From an uncultured Bacteroides sp. (GTDB taxonomy: Bacteria; Bacteroidota; Bacteroidia; Bacteroidales; Bacteroidaceae): 53,093 nt of DNA. This document shows positions 25,310 through 34,634 of this stretch, piece after piece. The stretch is taken from assembly GCA_949300425.1 (NCBI GenBank), contig CASGED010000117.1, positions 1-53,093 on the forward strand, given 5' to 3'. The translations under genes and the position numbers were made by a program. Under the pieces are notes generated by a model. That model ran no database searches. It was not told where the DNA came from and saw nothing but the letters and a program-made list of their open reading frames with translations. Within the stretch, counting starts at the first letter, position 1. Each line of letters opens with the position of its first letter.

Positions 25310-26548
25310 ATGATGACTATCAACCTGATAACATTTGCTTCACATCTGCACAAGCAGTCCACTATTTACAGTTCACACGAAGTGATTCTCACGGAACTGG
25401 AAAAATATTTTAGTCTCCACTTCGTCAATTATGAAGATATGAACAGTCTGAAGCCTGATGACTTCAGTTTAGTATTCATTGCCAGCGGTGGCGTGGAGCG
25501 AATAGTCATACAGCATTTCGAGCAACTGCCCCGTCCCACCGTCATGCTGGCCGATGGCATGCAGAATTCCTTGGCCGCTGCCTTGGAAATATCCTCGTGG
25601 CTGCGCGACCGAGGCATGAAGAGCGAGATTCTGCACGGTGAGTTGACGGAAGTCGTGAAACGTATCTTCGTGCTCTACAATAATTTTAAGGCGCAACGCC
25701 GGCTCTACGGCTCACGCATCGGCGTTATAGGCACTCCCGCCCCGTGGCTCATCGCAAGCAACGTAGACTATCTGCTGGCCAAACGCAGGTGGGGAATCGA
25801 ATACATAGACATCCCCATAGAGCATGTAACCGACCTTTACGAACATGTCAGCGAAGACGAAGTAGGCGAAGAAAGTGTGACCTTGGCCGCCAAAGCGCTG
25901 GCCTGCCGCGAAGCTCAACCAGAAGACCTTATCAAAGCCATGCGGATGTATAAAGCCTTGAAGATGGTAGCGGAGGAACAACGGCTGACGGCACTCACCG
26001 TAAGTTGTTTCCGGATGACCGACCAAATGGGAGTTACGGGATGCCTGGCGTTAGCGTTGCTCAACGATGAAGGTATCGTGGCCGGTTGTGAGGGCGACCT
26101 GCAATCCATCTTCACCATGCTATCCGCCCACTCTCTGACGGGAAAATCGGTTTTCATGGCCAACCCCTCGATGATTAACGCACGCACCAATGAACTGGTG
26201 CTCAGCCATTGCACCGTGGGGCTGAAACAGACCGAGCAGTTCATCCTGCGCAGTCACTTCGAGACCAACCTCAGCATCGGCATACAAGGCATCTTACCCA
26301 CAGGCGATGTCACCCTCATCAAGTGCGGAGGCGAGAGCCTGGACGAATACTACTTGACCACAGGTACACTAACGGAGAATACAAACTACATCAACATGTG
26401 CCGCACCCAAGTACGCATCCATCTCAACTCGCCCGCCGACTACTTCCTGCGCACCCCCCTGGGGAACCATCACATCATGTTGCAAGGCAATTACGAAACC
26501 ATGATAGATGAGTTCTTCCAGGTAAATGGGTGCAGAAGGATAGAATAA
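25310..26548 (+). CDS. L-fucose/L-arabinose isomerase-like protein
   Basis: This 412-residue cytoplasmic protein has the fold signature of the FucI/AraA superfamily: an N-terminal Rossmann-like part, GCEGDL in the middle, LSHCTVG and near the C-terminus GNHHIMLQGNY. True L-fucose isomerases are about 590 residues and AraA about 500, so this is a short member whose reaction is not established. It is convergent with the GH43-like gene at the end of the sugar operon, which may be a functional link or chance. MMTINLI offers two ATG starts, 3 bp apart. Confidence 0.65.
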   Translation: MMTINLITFASHLHKQSTIYSSHEVILTELEKYFSLHFVNYEDMNSLKPDDFSLVFIASGGVERIVIQHFEQLPRPTVMLADGMQNSLAAALEISSWLRDRGMKSEILHGELTEVVKRIFVLYNNFKAQRRLYGSRIGVIGTPAPWLIASNVDYLLAKRRWGIEYIDIPIEHVTDLYEHVSEDEVGEESVTLAAKALACREAQPEDLIKAMRMYKALKMVAEEQRLTALTVSCFRMTDQMGVTGCLALALLNDEGIVAGCEGDLQSIFTMLSAHSLTGKSVFMANPSMINARTNELVLSHCTVGLKQTEQFILRSHFETNLSIGIQGILPTGDVTLIKCGGESLDEYYLTTGTLTENTNYINMCRTQVRIHLNSPADYFLRTPLGNHHIMLQGNYETMIDEFFQVNGCRRIE

Positions 26549-26565
26549 CTAAGCGCAGGGGTACT

Positions 26566-28221
26566 TCAATCGTTTGGGGAAAACTTCACCTTTTCCACTT
26601 CCACCCCGCCCGTGCGGATAACGACCTCGAACGGAATGCTGTCGGAAGCCAGGGGCGTCATCGGCTGCAACACCACGTCCGTCTCACCGTACGGGGCGAG
26701 CGCAGGGACTTCACCTTTGGCCAGCGTCTTGCCCTCCGAAACGACTTCAACCTCCGACGGTTGCGAGGCTGATAACCCGAAGTTCTCCACCTTCACCGTC
26801 AGCAGTTTCTTCTCCATATTATATAGAGGCTTGCCGGCTGACAGAAGGGCGGGCCGATAGTCCACATAGGGCAGGCGGGCATACCCGTAGAGCAGTTCGC
26901 CGCTAACCGTGCGCCCTATCAGCTTCGGCGCGAACTCGTCGGCGGTGATGCCGCTATTCTTCCCGTTGAACACCACTATCAGGTCATTGCCGTCCTTGCG
27001 CGTCTTCACCGCCTTGCAGCCGCGGCCGAAGTTAACCTCCGTGTATGAACCGAAGCGCAACGACTCTACATCGACATCCGTCTGCGGATTGAAATCCGGT
27101 TCCGCCTGGATGCGCACTTCTATGCGCTTGGTTTTCGGCGTGACAGGCTCGTCGTTCAGCACGTCCAGCAGCAGGCCCTTGTTCAGGGGGATGCAGATGT
27201 TCTTCGACGAATGGCGGTCGCCGGGCAAGTCTTCCCACTTAATGGTGTCGATGACCGCAAAGTTCATCTGCACCGCCCGTCCTTGCGCATCCTGGAACAC
27301 CTTGGCACGTTCGTACTTAAACCAATGCTCCACTTCACCATCCTTGTGGAACGACACGCCCGGCACGTACGCCTCGCCCTGCTCCGTCACCCAGTGCAGG
27401 CCGTCCTTCGAGCGTTGGTAGAAGGCGATGCGCCCCAGCCAGTCGTTCACGATGAGGTGGTATTGCAGGCTGTCGCGCCACACGACGGGGTCTTCGAACC
27501 GTCCGTCCACGTCGGGATATACGCGACGGCTCGTCAGCTGCCTATAAGGCGCAAGGCCGTCGCGGCTTATCCACACGCCTCCGCCCCGGCACACCATCAA
27601 GCGCGAGCCGTCGGGTCGGCGGGCGAAGGTGAGGTTGGACAAGCCTTCGATAATGCGGCGGTCGCGCGGGTCGAAGTCGAACTTCTGATACGTCCACACG
27701 GGGCTGTCCTCGCTGTCGGCTATGTAGTAACCGTCTATCACGTAGACCACTATGCGCCCGTCGTCCAGGCGGAAAGCCTCCGGGTTGTGGCCTTTGCCCA
27801 CGGAGTTTTGGATGCGGAACGGGCCGTGCAAGCAATCGCTCACGGCGTGGAAGACGGTGGAGTTGCCCCAGAACATGTGTCCGCGTGGCGAACGTTCGGG
27901 CCAGCCGCAGACGTAGAGGTGATACTTGCCGTCCGCCGTCTGCAGGATGTTTCCACCCCAGAAGGAGACGTCGGGCAGCTCGATGCCGTTGTCCACGTAG
28001 CGGCATTGCACGCTGTCCGTGCCCCACACGGGCTGTGTCGCCCTCGCGCCGTCGGGCATGGGCAGGAAGCGGTCCATGAAGCGGGCGCCGGGCACCAGTT
28101 GCGCCCACTCGGCAGGGCGTTGCCGTTCGGTCACTTGCGCTTGCATGGAGGCGCATAAGCCTAAGGCCATCAGGCCTAAAAGCAGTTTCTTCTTGTTGTT
28201 CATAATCGTTTTGTTATTCAT
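26566..28221 (-). CDS. Secreted five-bladed beta-propeller glycosidase-like protein (GH43-like)
   Basis: This 551-residue exported protein has a signal peptide (about 8-29, ending SMQA-QV). Residues 50-340 show repeated blade-like motifs, including PDVSFWGGNILQ, GHNPEAF and RFEDPVVW, as in the GH43/GH117/GH130 superfamily of propeller enzymes, where acidic residues after such strands are catalytic. The C-terminal 100 residues look like a CARDB/Ig-type beta domain. I cannot assign a GH family or substrate. It is the last gene of the sugar operon, 237 bp after the GH97 gene, with a palindromic array in between. Starting at the second ATG, six codons in, is equally possible. Confidence 0.65.
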   Translation of the reverse strand: MNNKTIMNNKKKLLLGLMALGLCASMQAQVTERQRPAEWAQLVPGARFMDRFLPMPDGARATQPVWGTDSVQCRYVDNGIELPDVSFWGGNILQTADGKYHLYVCGWPERSPRGHMFWGNSTVFHAVSDCLHGPFRIQNSVGKGHNPEAFRLDDGRIVVYVIDGYYIADSEDSPVWTYQKFDFDPRDRRIIEGLSNLTFARRPDGSRLMVCRGGGVWISRDGLAPYRQLTSRRVYPDVDGRFEDPVVWRDSLQYHLIVNDWLGRIAFYQRSKDGLHWVTEQGEAYVPGVSFHKDGEVEHWFKYERAKVFQDAQGRAVQMNFAVIDTIKWEDLPGDRHSSKNICIPLNKGLLLDVLNDEPVTPKTKRIEVRIQAEPDFNPQTDVDVESLRFGSYTEVNFGRGCKAVKTRKDGNDLIVVFNGKNSGITADEFAPKLIGRTVSGELLYGYARLPYVDYRPALLSAGKPLYNMEKKLLTVKVENFGLSASQPSEVEVVSEGKTLAKGEVPALAPYGETDVVLQPMTPLASDSIPFEVVIRTGGVEVEKVKFSPND

Positions 28222-28310
28222 TCGTTATAGTTCTATTCATCGCTCCTATGCACTCCGTGGAAGACACATCGTCCTTCCATCGAAGACACTGCGTAATCTC
28301 TCCGCAAAGA

Positions 28311-28420
28311 GATGTACATCTTTCTCCGGTTAGATGTACATCCTTTTGTAGACAGATGTACATCTTTTTGTGATGAGATGTACATCCTTTTGCGATTAGA
28401 TGTACATCTCTTTTCGGCCA
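28311..28420. repeat. Five tandem 22-bp palindromic units
   Basis: AGATGTACATC starts at 28311, 28333, 28355, 28377 and 28399, a strict 22-bp step. The core is palindromic (AGATGTACATCT) and the spacer is mostly a T-rich stretch such as CTTTTGTAGAC. It lies between GH97 and the GH43-like gene, about 90 bp before the latter's start. It resembles the arrays at 20613 and 36286 in layout but not in sequence. Confidence 0.85.
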
Positions 28421-28458
28421 TATGCCTATTCTTTCCCGCTTGGACGATAGTGCCGGGG

Positions 28459-30345
28459 CTACTTGCTTATTATGGCGACGAAGCCTCCCCGTGGCAGGCA
28501 TTCTACCAGCGTGGGTATTGCCTTCATATCCTCTTTGATGAAGATGTCACGGTCGCCGGCTCCGTCCTTGAACATAGTCATACGTCCGCCGTTCAGATTA
28601 AGTTCGTCTATGTTTGCCCAGATAGAACGCGGCTCGTCCGTGCCGTTGATGCCTGCTACGTACCATACATCGCCTTTGCGGCGGGCAAGGACGACTTCCT
28701 CGCCGGGATAGCCTCCGAGCAGCTTCGTGTCGTCCCACGTTGTGGGCAGGACGGAGAGGAGCCGGCGGACGGCTTCGGGCAGGCTGTCGTAGGTGTCGGG
28801 GCGGTCGGGCATGTGCTGCAAGGCTGACTCGAAGAGGACGGGCAGGGCCAACTCGTGGGCGTAGGTCGTGATGTGGGGATGCTGCGAGTTGGAGAAGGTG
28901 CCGGGCGTGTAGTCCATGGGGCCTACGACGTTGCGGGTGAAGGGCAGCGTGGCGTTGTGGGCGGCGGCGCGGCCAGTCAGTGTGGCGTTGTTGTTATACC
29001 ATTCGGCACCGTACACGCCTTCCACGGACATCAGGTTGGGATAGGTTCGCTGCCAGCCGCGGGGCAGTGTCGCGCCGTGGAAGTTGACCATCAGCTTGTA
29101 GTCGGCGGCGTCTTCCAACAGGTCGATGCAGTAGTTCATCGTCGTCACGCTGTCGCCGCTGAAGAAGTCTATCTTCATGCCGGACACGCCAAGGTCCGTC
29201 AGCCACTGGAACTCCTTCAGGCGGTTTTCCTTCTTATTCAGCCTGTACAACGGACCGGGGCCCAGCCATGCCGTGCTGCTGTTGTACCACAGGAGGGACT
29301 TGACGCCCCGCTCGGAGGCATAGCGCACGGCGTCTTCCACACGGCCGCCGTTCGCCATCTCGTCCCACTCCCAGTCTATCAGGTTGTAGGGCCAGTTCAT
29401 GCGGACGGCCAGGTCGATGTACTCCGTCAGCAGGCGGAAGTCTTTCGTCCCGTGGTTGTGTGCCCAGTAAATCCACGACGCAAGTCCGGGCTTTATCCAA
29501 CTCGTATCTTCCACCGTCGAAGGGTCGGAGACGTCGGTCACCAAGGTGCTTTCCACCACGTCCGCCAGCGAGCCGATGATGAGCACGCGCCAGGGGGACT
29601 CCCACGTGCCGCGGGCCATCATCCGGTCATCGGCCAGACGGACTTGGTATTGGTCGCGGTCTATACCATTATATAACAGGGAACCGCAGTGGTCGCGGCG
29701 GATGTTCGCCTCGGTGATGAGGACGAAGACGCTGTCGCGCGGTTCCGCCAGGGCGGGATAGCCCCACGTGTCCACCTCCGGCTGATCGGGCAGCGTGCCG
29801 TCCGTAGAGAGGGGGTAGAACTGTTCGTAGCCGATGTCGTACTTCTGTATCCAGCGTTTGGCGCCGCGAGGCAAGGTGTAGGCGGTGTGCTCGCGGGTGA
29901 CGCGCTCCGCCACACTGTCCGTTTGGAAGCCGTACTTGAAGGCGATGCCGTCGTCGTAGGCTCGGAGCGTGACGTCGAGCGTCTGCCCCTGTTCATTCTC
30001 GAAGGTGTAGACGCGCTCGGAGGCATGGTTGACGCAGTGGCTGCGCTTTCCGGTGAGCATCCGGTAGTCGTCGGTGACGGGCTTGGCTTCGGAAACTGAC
30101 TTCAGCTTGAGGTTTCCGGCCAGCTTCCGTGCTTCGGTCTCTATGCCGAAAAGGGTATGCGAAAGCACACGTTCGCCTTTGTAGTCGACGGAGAAAGCGG
30201 CTTCGCCATAAGCTCCTTCGGGAGCCGGCTCAACCGTCACGGTCAACGCTTCGTTGGGTGAAACTATCTGTGTTTGATTCGCCTCACAGGCGTATAAAGC
30301 TACTATGGCCATGAGTGACACAGCCGTATGGAAGAAGGTTTTCAT
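28459..30345 (-). CDS. GH97 glycoside hydrolase, probably retaining
   Basis: This 628-residue protein has a lipoprotein-like signal (LYAC, Cys20), an N-terminal beta-sandwich (about 30-280), a (beta/alpha)8 barrel (about 285-540) and a C-terminal beta domain. GH97 splits into inverting alpha-glucosidases (SusB type, Glu base) and retaining enzymes with an Asp nucleophile. Here GMKIDFFSGD (Asp393) fits the retaining type, and VEGV (Glu442) is a candidate acid. Retaining GH97 members act on alpha-galactosides or beta-L-arabinopyranosides, so one of these is likely. It starts 16 bp after the alcohol dehydrogenase gene, firmly within the operon. Confidence 0.88.
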   Translation of the reverse strand: MKTFFHTAVSLMAIVALYACEANQTQIVSPNEALTVTVEPAPEGAYGEAAFSVDYKGERVLSHTLFGIETEARKLAGNLKLKSVSEAKPVTDDYRMLTGKRSHCVNHASERVYTFENEQGQTLDVTLRAYDDGIAFKYGFQTDSVAERVTREHTAYTLPRGAKRWIQKYDIGYEQFYPLSTDGTLPDQPEVDTWGYPALAEPRDSVFVLITEANIRRDHCGSLLYNGIDRDQYQVRLADDRMMARGTWESPWRVLIIGSLADVVESTLVTDVSDPSTVEDTSWIKPGLASWIYWAHNHGTKDFRLLTEYIDLAVRMNWPYNLIDWEWDEMANGGRVEDAVRYASERGVKSLLWYNSSTAWLGPGPLYRLNKKENRLKEFQWLTDLGVSGMKIDFFSGDSVTTMNYCIDLLEDAADYKLMVNFHGATLPRGWQRTYPNLMSVEGVYGAEWYNNNATLTGRAAAHNATLPFTRNVVGPMDYTPGTFSNSQHPHITTYAHELALPVLFESALQHMPDRPDTYDSLPEAVRRLLSVLPTTWDDTKLLGGYPGEEVVLARRKGDVWYVAGINGTDEPRSIWANIDELNLNGGRMTMFKDGAGDRDIFIKEDMKAIPTLVECLPRGGFVAIISK

Positions 30346-30361
30346 ACCGATAAACGTCTAT

Positions 30362-31378
30362 TTACATCTTTACTAATATACGGAATACTTTGCCGGGATG
30401 GGCCGCCCATTGCTCCATGACAGCTTGGGCTTCCTCCGGCGTGGCGATGGCGGACACGAGCCGGTCCACCGGACAGTTTCCACTGTGCATGTAGTGGATG
30501 ACGGCACGGAAGTCGGCGGGCAAGGCGTTTCGGGAGCCCCGGATGTCTAGTTCCTTCTGCACAAACAGCTTGGTCTGGAAGGAAACGTCGCTCTTGGCGT
30601 AGCCGATGCACACTACACGGCCGGTGAAGCCGACTATATCTACCGCCGTCACGTAGGTGGCGGGGCTTCCGACGGCTTCTATCACGACATCGGCGCCCAG
30701 TCCGTCCGTCAGTTGACGCACCCGCCCGCGTACGTCTTCGGTCTGCGAGTTGATGCCATACGCGGCACCCATCCGCCGGGCCAGTTCCAGCTTCTCATCG
30801 TCAATGTCAACGGCTATGACCGTAGCTCCACGCAGGGAGGCACGCACCACGGCGCCCATGCCTACCATGCCGCAACCGATAACCACGACAACGTCATTAT
30901 CAATCACTTGTCCTCGTGATACGGCATGGAAACCGACGCTCATAGGCTCAATCAACGCCGCGTCGCGTGGAGAGATGTCACCCGTGGGGATAATCTTGCT
31001 CCAAGGCAATACGGCGTACTCGCACATGACACCGTTGCGCTGCACGCCAAGCGTCTCGTTGTGCTCGCAGGCGTTGACACGTCCGTTGCGGCACGAGGCG
31101 CAGTGTCCGCAGTTGGTATAGGGGTTTACGGTTACGTTCATGCCCGGTTTCAGTGTGTCGGGCACGCCGTCGCCAACGGCTTCAATCACCGCTCCCACTT
31201 CGTGACCGGGGATGACGGGCAGCTTCACCATGGGGTTACGGCCCAAGTATGTGTTGAGGTCCGACCCGCAGAAGCCCACGTAGGCTATCTTTACCATCAC
31301 TTCGCCGGCATGTAACTCCGGAAGTTCTATCTCTACGACCTTCATCTCGGAAGGCGCTGTAATTTGAACTGCTTTCAT
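30362..31378 (-). CDS. Zinc-dependent medium-chain alcohol/sugar dehydrogenase
   Basis: This 338-residue MDR enzyme has catalytic zinc ligands Cys37 (GFCGSD) and His59-Glu60 (GHE). Structural zinc cysteines are at 90, 93, 96 and 104, and the NAD(P) motif is GCGMVGMG (168-175). It oxidises a secondary or primary alcohol of a sugar or sugar acid. In this operon an L-fuconate or related polyol step is plausible but not shown. ATG 31378 is chosen because it starts MKAVQI like the family and carries the recurrent leader upstream; the frame is open to 31450. It begins 2 bp after the transporter stop. Confidence 0.9.
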   Translation of the reverse strand: MKAVQITAPSEMKVVEIELPELHAGEVMVKIAYVGFCGSDLNTYLGRNPMVKLPVIPGHEVGAVIEAVGDGVPDTLKPGMNVTVNPYTNCGHCASCRNGRVNACEHNETLGVQRNGVMCEYAVLPWSKIIPTGDISPRDAALIEPMSVGFHAVSRGQVIDNDVVVVIGCGMVGMGAVVRASLRGATVIAVDIDDEKLELARRMGAAYGINSQTEDVRGRVRQLTDGLGADVVIEAVGSPATYVTAVDIVGFTGRVVCIGYAKSDVSFQTKLFVQKELDIRGSRNALPADFRAVIHYMHSGNCPVDRLVSAIATPEEAQAVMEQWAAHPGKVFRILVKM

Positions 31379-31380
31379 AC

Positions 31381-32646
31381 TTATTTCTTTAAATGATAAT
31401 CCTTTACTATATATCCTTTCCACCCATAGTAAGCGCAGAAGAGGAAGCACACCATGGGCACTACGTAAGCCACCTGATAGAGATGCTCGTTGACGTGCAT
31501 GAGGTAGGCCGTAAACTGCGGCAGACAGGCATTACCCACGATGGCCATCACCAGGAAGGCGGAGCCGCTTTTGGTCTGCTCCCCAAGGTCGCGCAGGGCA
31601 AGGGAGAATTGCGTGGGGTACATGATGCTCATGAAGAAGGATATACCCAGCATGGCATACAAGCCTACTTCCCCTCCGAACGCCACCACGACAACGCATA
31701 GCACGACATTAATGAGCGCATACACCAACAGCATGTCCTGCGGACGGAACTTCACCATCAGTCCGGTGCCAATCCAACGTCCCAAGAGGAACATCAGCAT
31801 GTAGAGGCCGAAGTAGGTAGTAGCTTCGCTTTCGGGCAGCCCCGCATACGTGCAACAATACACCAAGAAGAGGCTGTTGATGGCCGTCTGCCCGCCGTTG
31901 TAGAAGAACTGGGCGATGACGCCCCAACGCAGGTGGCTGTGCCGCAGCACGCTGAAGTCTATCAGCTTCTCGCCAGCCCTGCTCTTCTGCCCCTCGTCGC
32001 CTATCTTCGGCAGCTTGGAGAAAACGATGACCACGGCTATAAGCACCAAGAGCAATGCCAATGCCATGTAAGGCAGTTTCATGGCGTCCGTCTCCATTTG
32101 GATGTATGCCTCCCAGCCGCCGGGATAGTCAGCCGGAAGCGTCTCCCTCGTGTAGGAAGAGCCGCTCAATATCAGCTTGCTCAGAAACATGGCGGCAATG
32201 AACGCGCCCAGCCCGTTGAAGGATTGAGCAAGGTTCAGCCGTCGGGGTGCCGTCGCGGGGTCGCCCAATGCCGTCACGTACGGATTGGCGGCTGTCTCCA
32301 GGAAGCACATGCCCGTAGCGATGATGAAGAAGATACACAAGTAGGCCCAGTACTCCTTGATGATGGCCGCAGGGAAGAAGAGCAATCCGCCCACCGCCGC
32401 CAACAGCAGCCCGAAGACGATGCCCGCCTTGTAGCTGTATCGCTTCATGAACATGGCGATGGGAATCGGGAAGATGAAGTAGGCCAGCCAGTAGGCCGAC
32501 TCGGTGAAGGATGCCTCGAATGTATTCAGCTCGCACGTCTTCATCAGTTGGCGTATCATCGTGGGCAACAGGTTGCTGCTGATGGCCCACAAGAAGAACA
32601 GGCTGAAGACCAGTGCCAGAGGCAATGCATATTTATTGTTTTTCAT
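31381..32646 (-). CDS. FucP-type sugar:H+ symporter (MFS)
   Basis: This roughly 421-residue inner-membrane transporter has about twelve helices. It carries the FucP-family features ETAANPYVTALG and RLNLAQSFNGLG in the fourth and fifth helix region. FucP carries L-fucose, and some relatives carry L-galactose, D-arabinose, glucose or galactose. ATG 32646 (MKNNKYALPLAL) is preferred; an ATG four codons upstream (32658) is possible. The amidohydrolase gene ends just before it and the dehydrogenase gene starts 2 bp after it. Confidence 0.9.
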   Translation of the reverse strand: MKNNKYALPLALVFSLFFLWAISSNLLPTMIRQLMKTCELNTFEASFTESAYWLAYFIFPIPIAMFMKRYSYKAGIVFGLLLAAVGGLLFFPAAIIKEYWAYLCIFFIIATGMCFLETAANPYVTALGDPATAPRRLNLAQSFNGLGAFIAAMFLSKLILSGSSYTRETLPADYPGGWEAYIQMETDAMKLPYMALALLLVLIAVVIVFSKLPKIGDEGQKSRAGEKLIDFSVLRHSHLRWGVIAQFFYNGGQTAINSLFLVYCCTYAGLPESEATTYFGLYMLMFLLGRWIGTGLMVKFRPQDMLLVYALINVVLCVVVVAFGGEVGLYAMLGISFFMSIMYPTQFSLALRDLGEQTKSGSAFLVMAIVGNACLPQFTAYLMHVNEHLYQVAYVVPMVCFLFCAYYGWKGYIVKDYHLKK

Positions 32647-32661
32647 GTTACTAATCATACA

Positions 32662-33585
32662 CTATTCAGACATATTCTTTATATAAGGCAAATCGGGCAA
32701 GGCGCCGAAGCCGTAGAAGCCGCGTGCGTTCTCGCCTAAGAAGAGGCGTTTTTCCTCCTCCCGTAGCTCCGTTGACTTGGTGATGAAATCGTAGGACATG
32801 CGGTACGTAATGGCGGTGATGGTCCTCGGATAGTCCGAGCCCCACATCAGCTTGTCCCAGCCCACTAAGTCGGCGGCTTCGCGGATAGCGCGTATGGCTC
32901 CACGGAAAGGGTAAAACTCATCGTTGAACAGCCACGTGATGCCGCCCGACTCAATGCGTACGTTCGGATGACGCGCCAGCTTGATTTGCTCTGTCCAATC
33001 TTTCGCGGTGACCATGCCAAAGTGCCCGATAGCCACTTTCAATGCGGGACATTCCCGGATGACTTCCTCTACCTCGCCTATCTGAACGGTTCCTTCTTCT
33101 AAGCAAAGCGAAAGTATCACGCCGTTTTGCTCCATCAGTTTGAACATCCGCATCATCTCGTCTCCGTTCAGCTTCACCCGTCCTTCCTTCAGACGCAGGC
33201 GATGGCCCGGAATCGCAATGCCCTTGAAGCCCCGGTCAATCAGTCCGCGTGCCTCCTCCAGGAAACCCGGCTTGCGGAACTCACACAAGCCGCATACGAA
33301 GAAGCGGTCGGGATAGCGTTTGGCGACTTCTTCCAAATAATCATTCTGAGGACCATCGATAAATTCCTGCGTGATGACCGCCGCGCCCACCTGCGCATAA
33401 TCCATATTAGATAAGAATACCTCGGCACTGTTCACTCCGTCTATCAGGAAGGGAGGCAGCATCTGCCTCACCTCCCCCATGAACAATGAGCGGCCGTTCT
33501 CTAACGTACGGATGGGCAGACCGTCCACCACGGTGTCCTGCCTCAGCCACAAATGGGCGTGTGCGTCTATGATTGTATATGCCAT
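32662..33585 (-). CDS. Amidohydrolase-fold lactonase (COG3618 type)
   Basis: This 307-residue TIM-barrel hydrolase has the metal-binding DAHAHLW (His9, His11) at the start of strand 1 and WGSDYPR near the end of the barrel, as in the COG3618 group. Characterised members include L-fucono-1,5-lactonase and L-rhamnono-lactonase. Next to an aldose dehydrogenase that would make such a lactone and a FucP-type permease, a fuconolactonase-type activity is the best inference. The start MAYTIIDAHAH leaves no room for a signal peptide, so it is cytoplasmic. The gap to the aldo/keto reductase gene is 18 bp. Confidence 0.82.
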   Translation of the reverse strand: MAYTIIDAHAHLWLRQDTVVDGLPIRTLENGRSLFMGEVRQMLPPFLIDGVNSAEVFLSNMDYAQVGAAVITQEFIDGPQNDYLEEVAKRYPDRFFVCGLCEFRKPGFLEEARGLIDRGFKGIAIPGHRLRLKEGRVKLNGDEMMRMFKLMEQNGVILSLCLEEGTVQIGEVEEVIRECPALKVAIGHFGMVTAKDWTEQIKLARHPNVRIESGGITWLFNDEFYPFRGAIRAIREAADLVGWDKLMWGSDYPRTITAITYRMSYDFITKSTELREEEKRLFLGENARGFYGFGALPDLPYIKNMSE

Positions 33586-33603
33586 GAACTGCCCTCCTCT
33601 TGA

Positions 33604-34536
33604 TTAAGTGTTCGCCCAACTTACGCGCATCTGGTCGCCGATGATGGCCTGCACTTCCTTCACCAACGCTTCGTCCATCGGCTCCTCAATGTAAGCGATG
33701 TTCTTGCGCACGTTTTGCGGATTGGTGGTACTGAAGAGGGTCGTGGCTATGCGGGGGTTGCTCACGGCATACTGCATGGCCAGCTTCTCAATCGGGTAAT
33801 TCTTTGCCTTGCAATGCTCCATGGCTTTGCGGCAAGCCTCCACCAATGGTTTCGGAGCCGGATGCCAGTCGGGCACGCCCCGTTCGGTCAGCAAGCCCAT
33901 CGACAGGGGTGAAGCGTTGATGATGCCGATGCCTTTCTCTTCGAAATAATCTAAGAAGTCCGCCAGCTTGTCGTCGCACAGGCAATAGTGGCAGAAGTTG
34001 AGCACACTCTCCACGGTGCCCGCGGGTGAATGGTCGATGACCCATTGCAGATTCTCTAACTGAAGGTCGGTGATACCCACATGGCTAACGATGCCCTTCT
34101 CGCGCAACTCCACCAACGCCGGCAGGGTCTCGCCTACCACCTGATGAAGGTCGGCAAACTCGATGTCGTGTACATTTATCAGGTCGATGTGGTCGATGTG
34201 GAGACGCTCCATGCTCTCATACACACTCTCCGTGGCACGCTTGCCGGAGTAATCCCAGGTGTTCTTGCCGTCCTTGCCATAGCGTCCCACCTTCGTGGAG
34301 AGGAAATATTTCTCCCGTGGGATGTCTTTCAGTGCCTTGCCTAATACGGTCTCCGCCTTGTAATGGCCGTAGTAGGGCGACACGTCGATGAAGTTGATAC
34401 CCGCCTCGATGGCTGTAAACACGGCTTCAATGCCTTCTTTCTCTTTCAGGTCGTGGAAGACTCCTCCCAAGGAGGAAGCGCCGAAGCTGAGCGCCGACAC
34501 CTTCATGCCTGTCTTTCCGATTTCATGGTACTGCAT
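33604..34536 (-). CDS. Aldo/keto reductase, L-fucose/L-galactose dehydrogenase type
   Basis: This 310-residue AKR has the catalytic tetrad visible as Asp51, Tyr56 (DVSPYYGHY), Lys82 (STKVGR) and His123 (NVHD). The overall pattern resembles L-galactose dehydrogenase, L-fucose dehydrogenase and D-threo-aldose 1-dehydrogenase, which oxidise the sugar at C1 to a lactone with NAD(P). It is the first gene of the operon. ATG 34536 (MQYHEIGKTGM) agrees with family starts and lies about 40 nt after the predicted transcript start; the frame extends to 34581 without support. Confidence 0.85.
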   Translation of the reverse strand: MQYHEIGKTGMKVSALSFGASSLGGVFHDLKEKEGIEAVFTAIEAGINFIDVSPYYGHYKAETVLGKALKDIPREKYFLSTKVGRYGKDGKNTWDYSGKRATESVYESMERLHIDHIDLINVHDIEFADLHQVVGETLPALVELREKGIVSHVGITDLQLENLQWVIDHSPAGTVESVLNFCHYCLCDDKLADFLDYFEEKGIGIINASPLSMGLLTERGVPDWHPAPKPLVEACRKAMEHCKAKNYPIEKLAMQYAVSNPRIATTLFSTTNPQNVRKNIAYIEEPMDEALVKEVQAIIGDQMRVSWANT

Positions 34537-34582
34537 ACGCTTATTGTTTTTTAATGATGAATGATTAAGTTTTTTACGCAAG

Positions 34583-34590
34583 CAAAGGTA
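34583..34590 (-). promoter_or_regulatory. -7 box of the sugar operon
   Basis: The minus strand reads TACCTTTG, a consensus -7 element. A matching -33 is not obvious, as expected for a regulated promoter. The start would be near 34576. Confidence 0.55.
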
Positions 34591-34634
34591 AGTAGAGACT
34601 TTGTTGCCTGTATATCCATAGGGGCAAAAAAAGC

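Noticed and set aside
28459-30345. GH97 as a SusB-type inverting alpha-glucosidase
   Set aside because: The GMKIDFF segment supplies an Asp nucleophile as in the retaining branch, and no starch-utilisation genes (susC, susD) are nearby.
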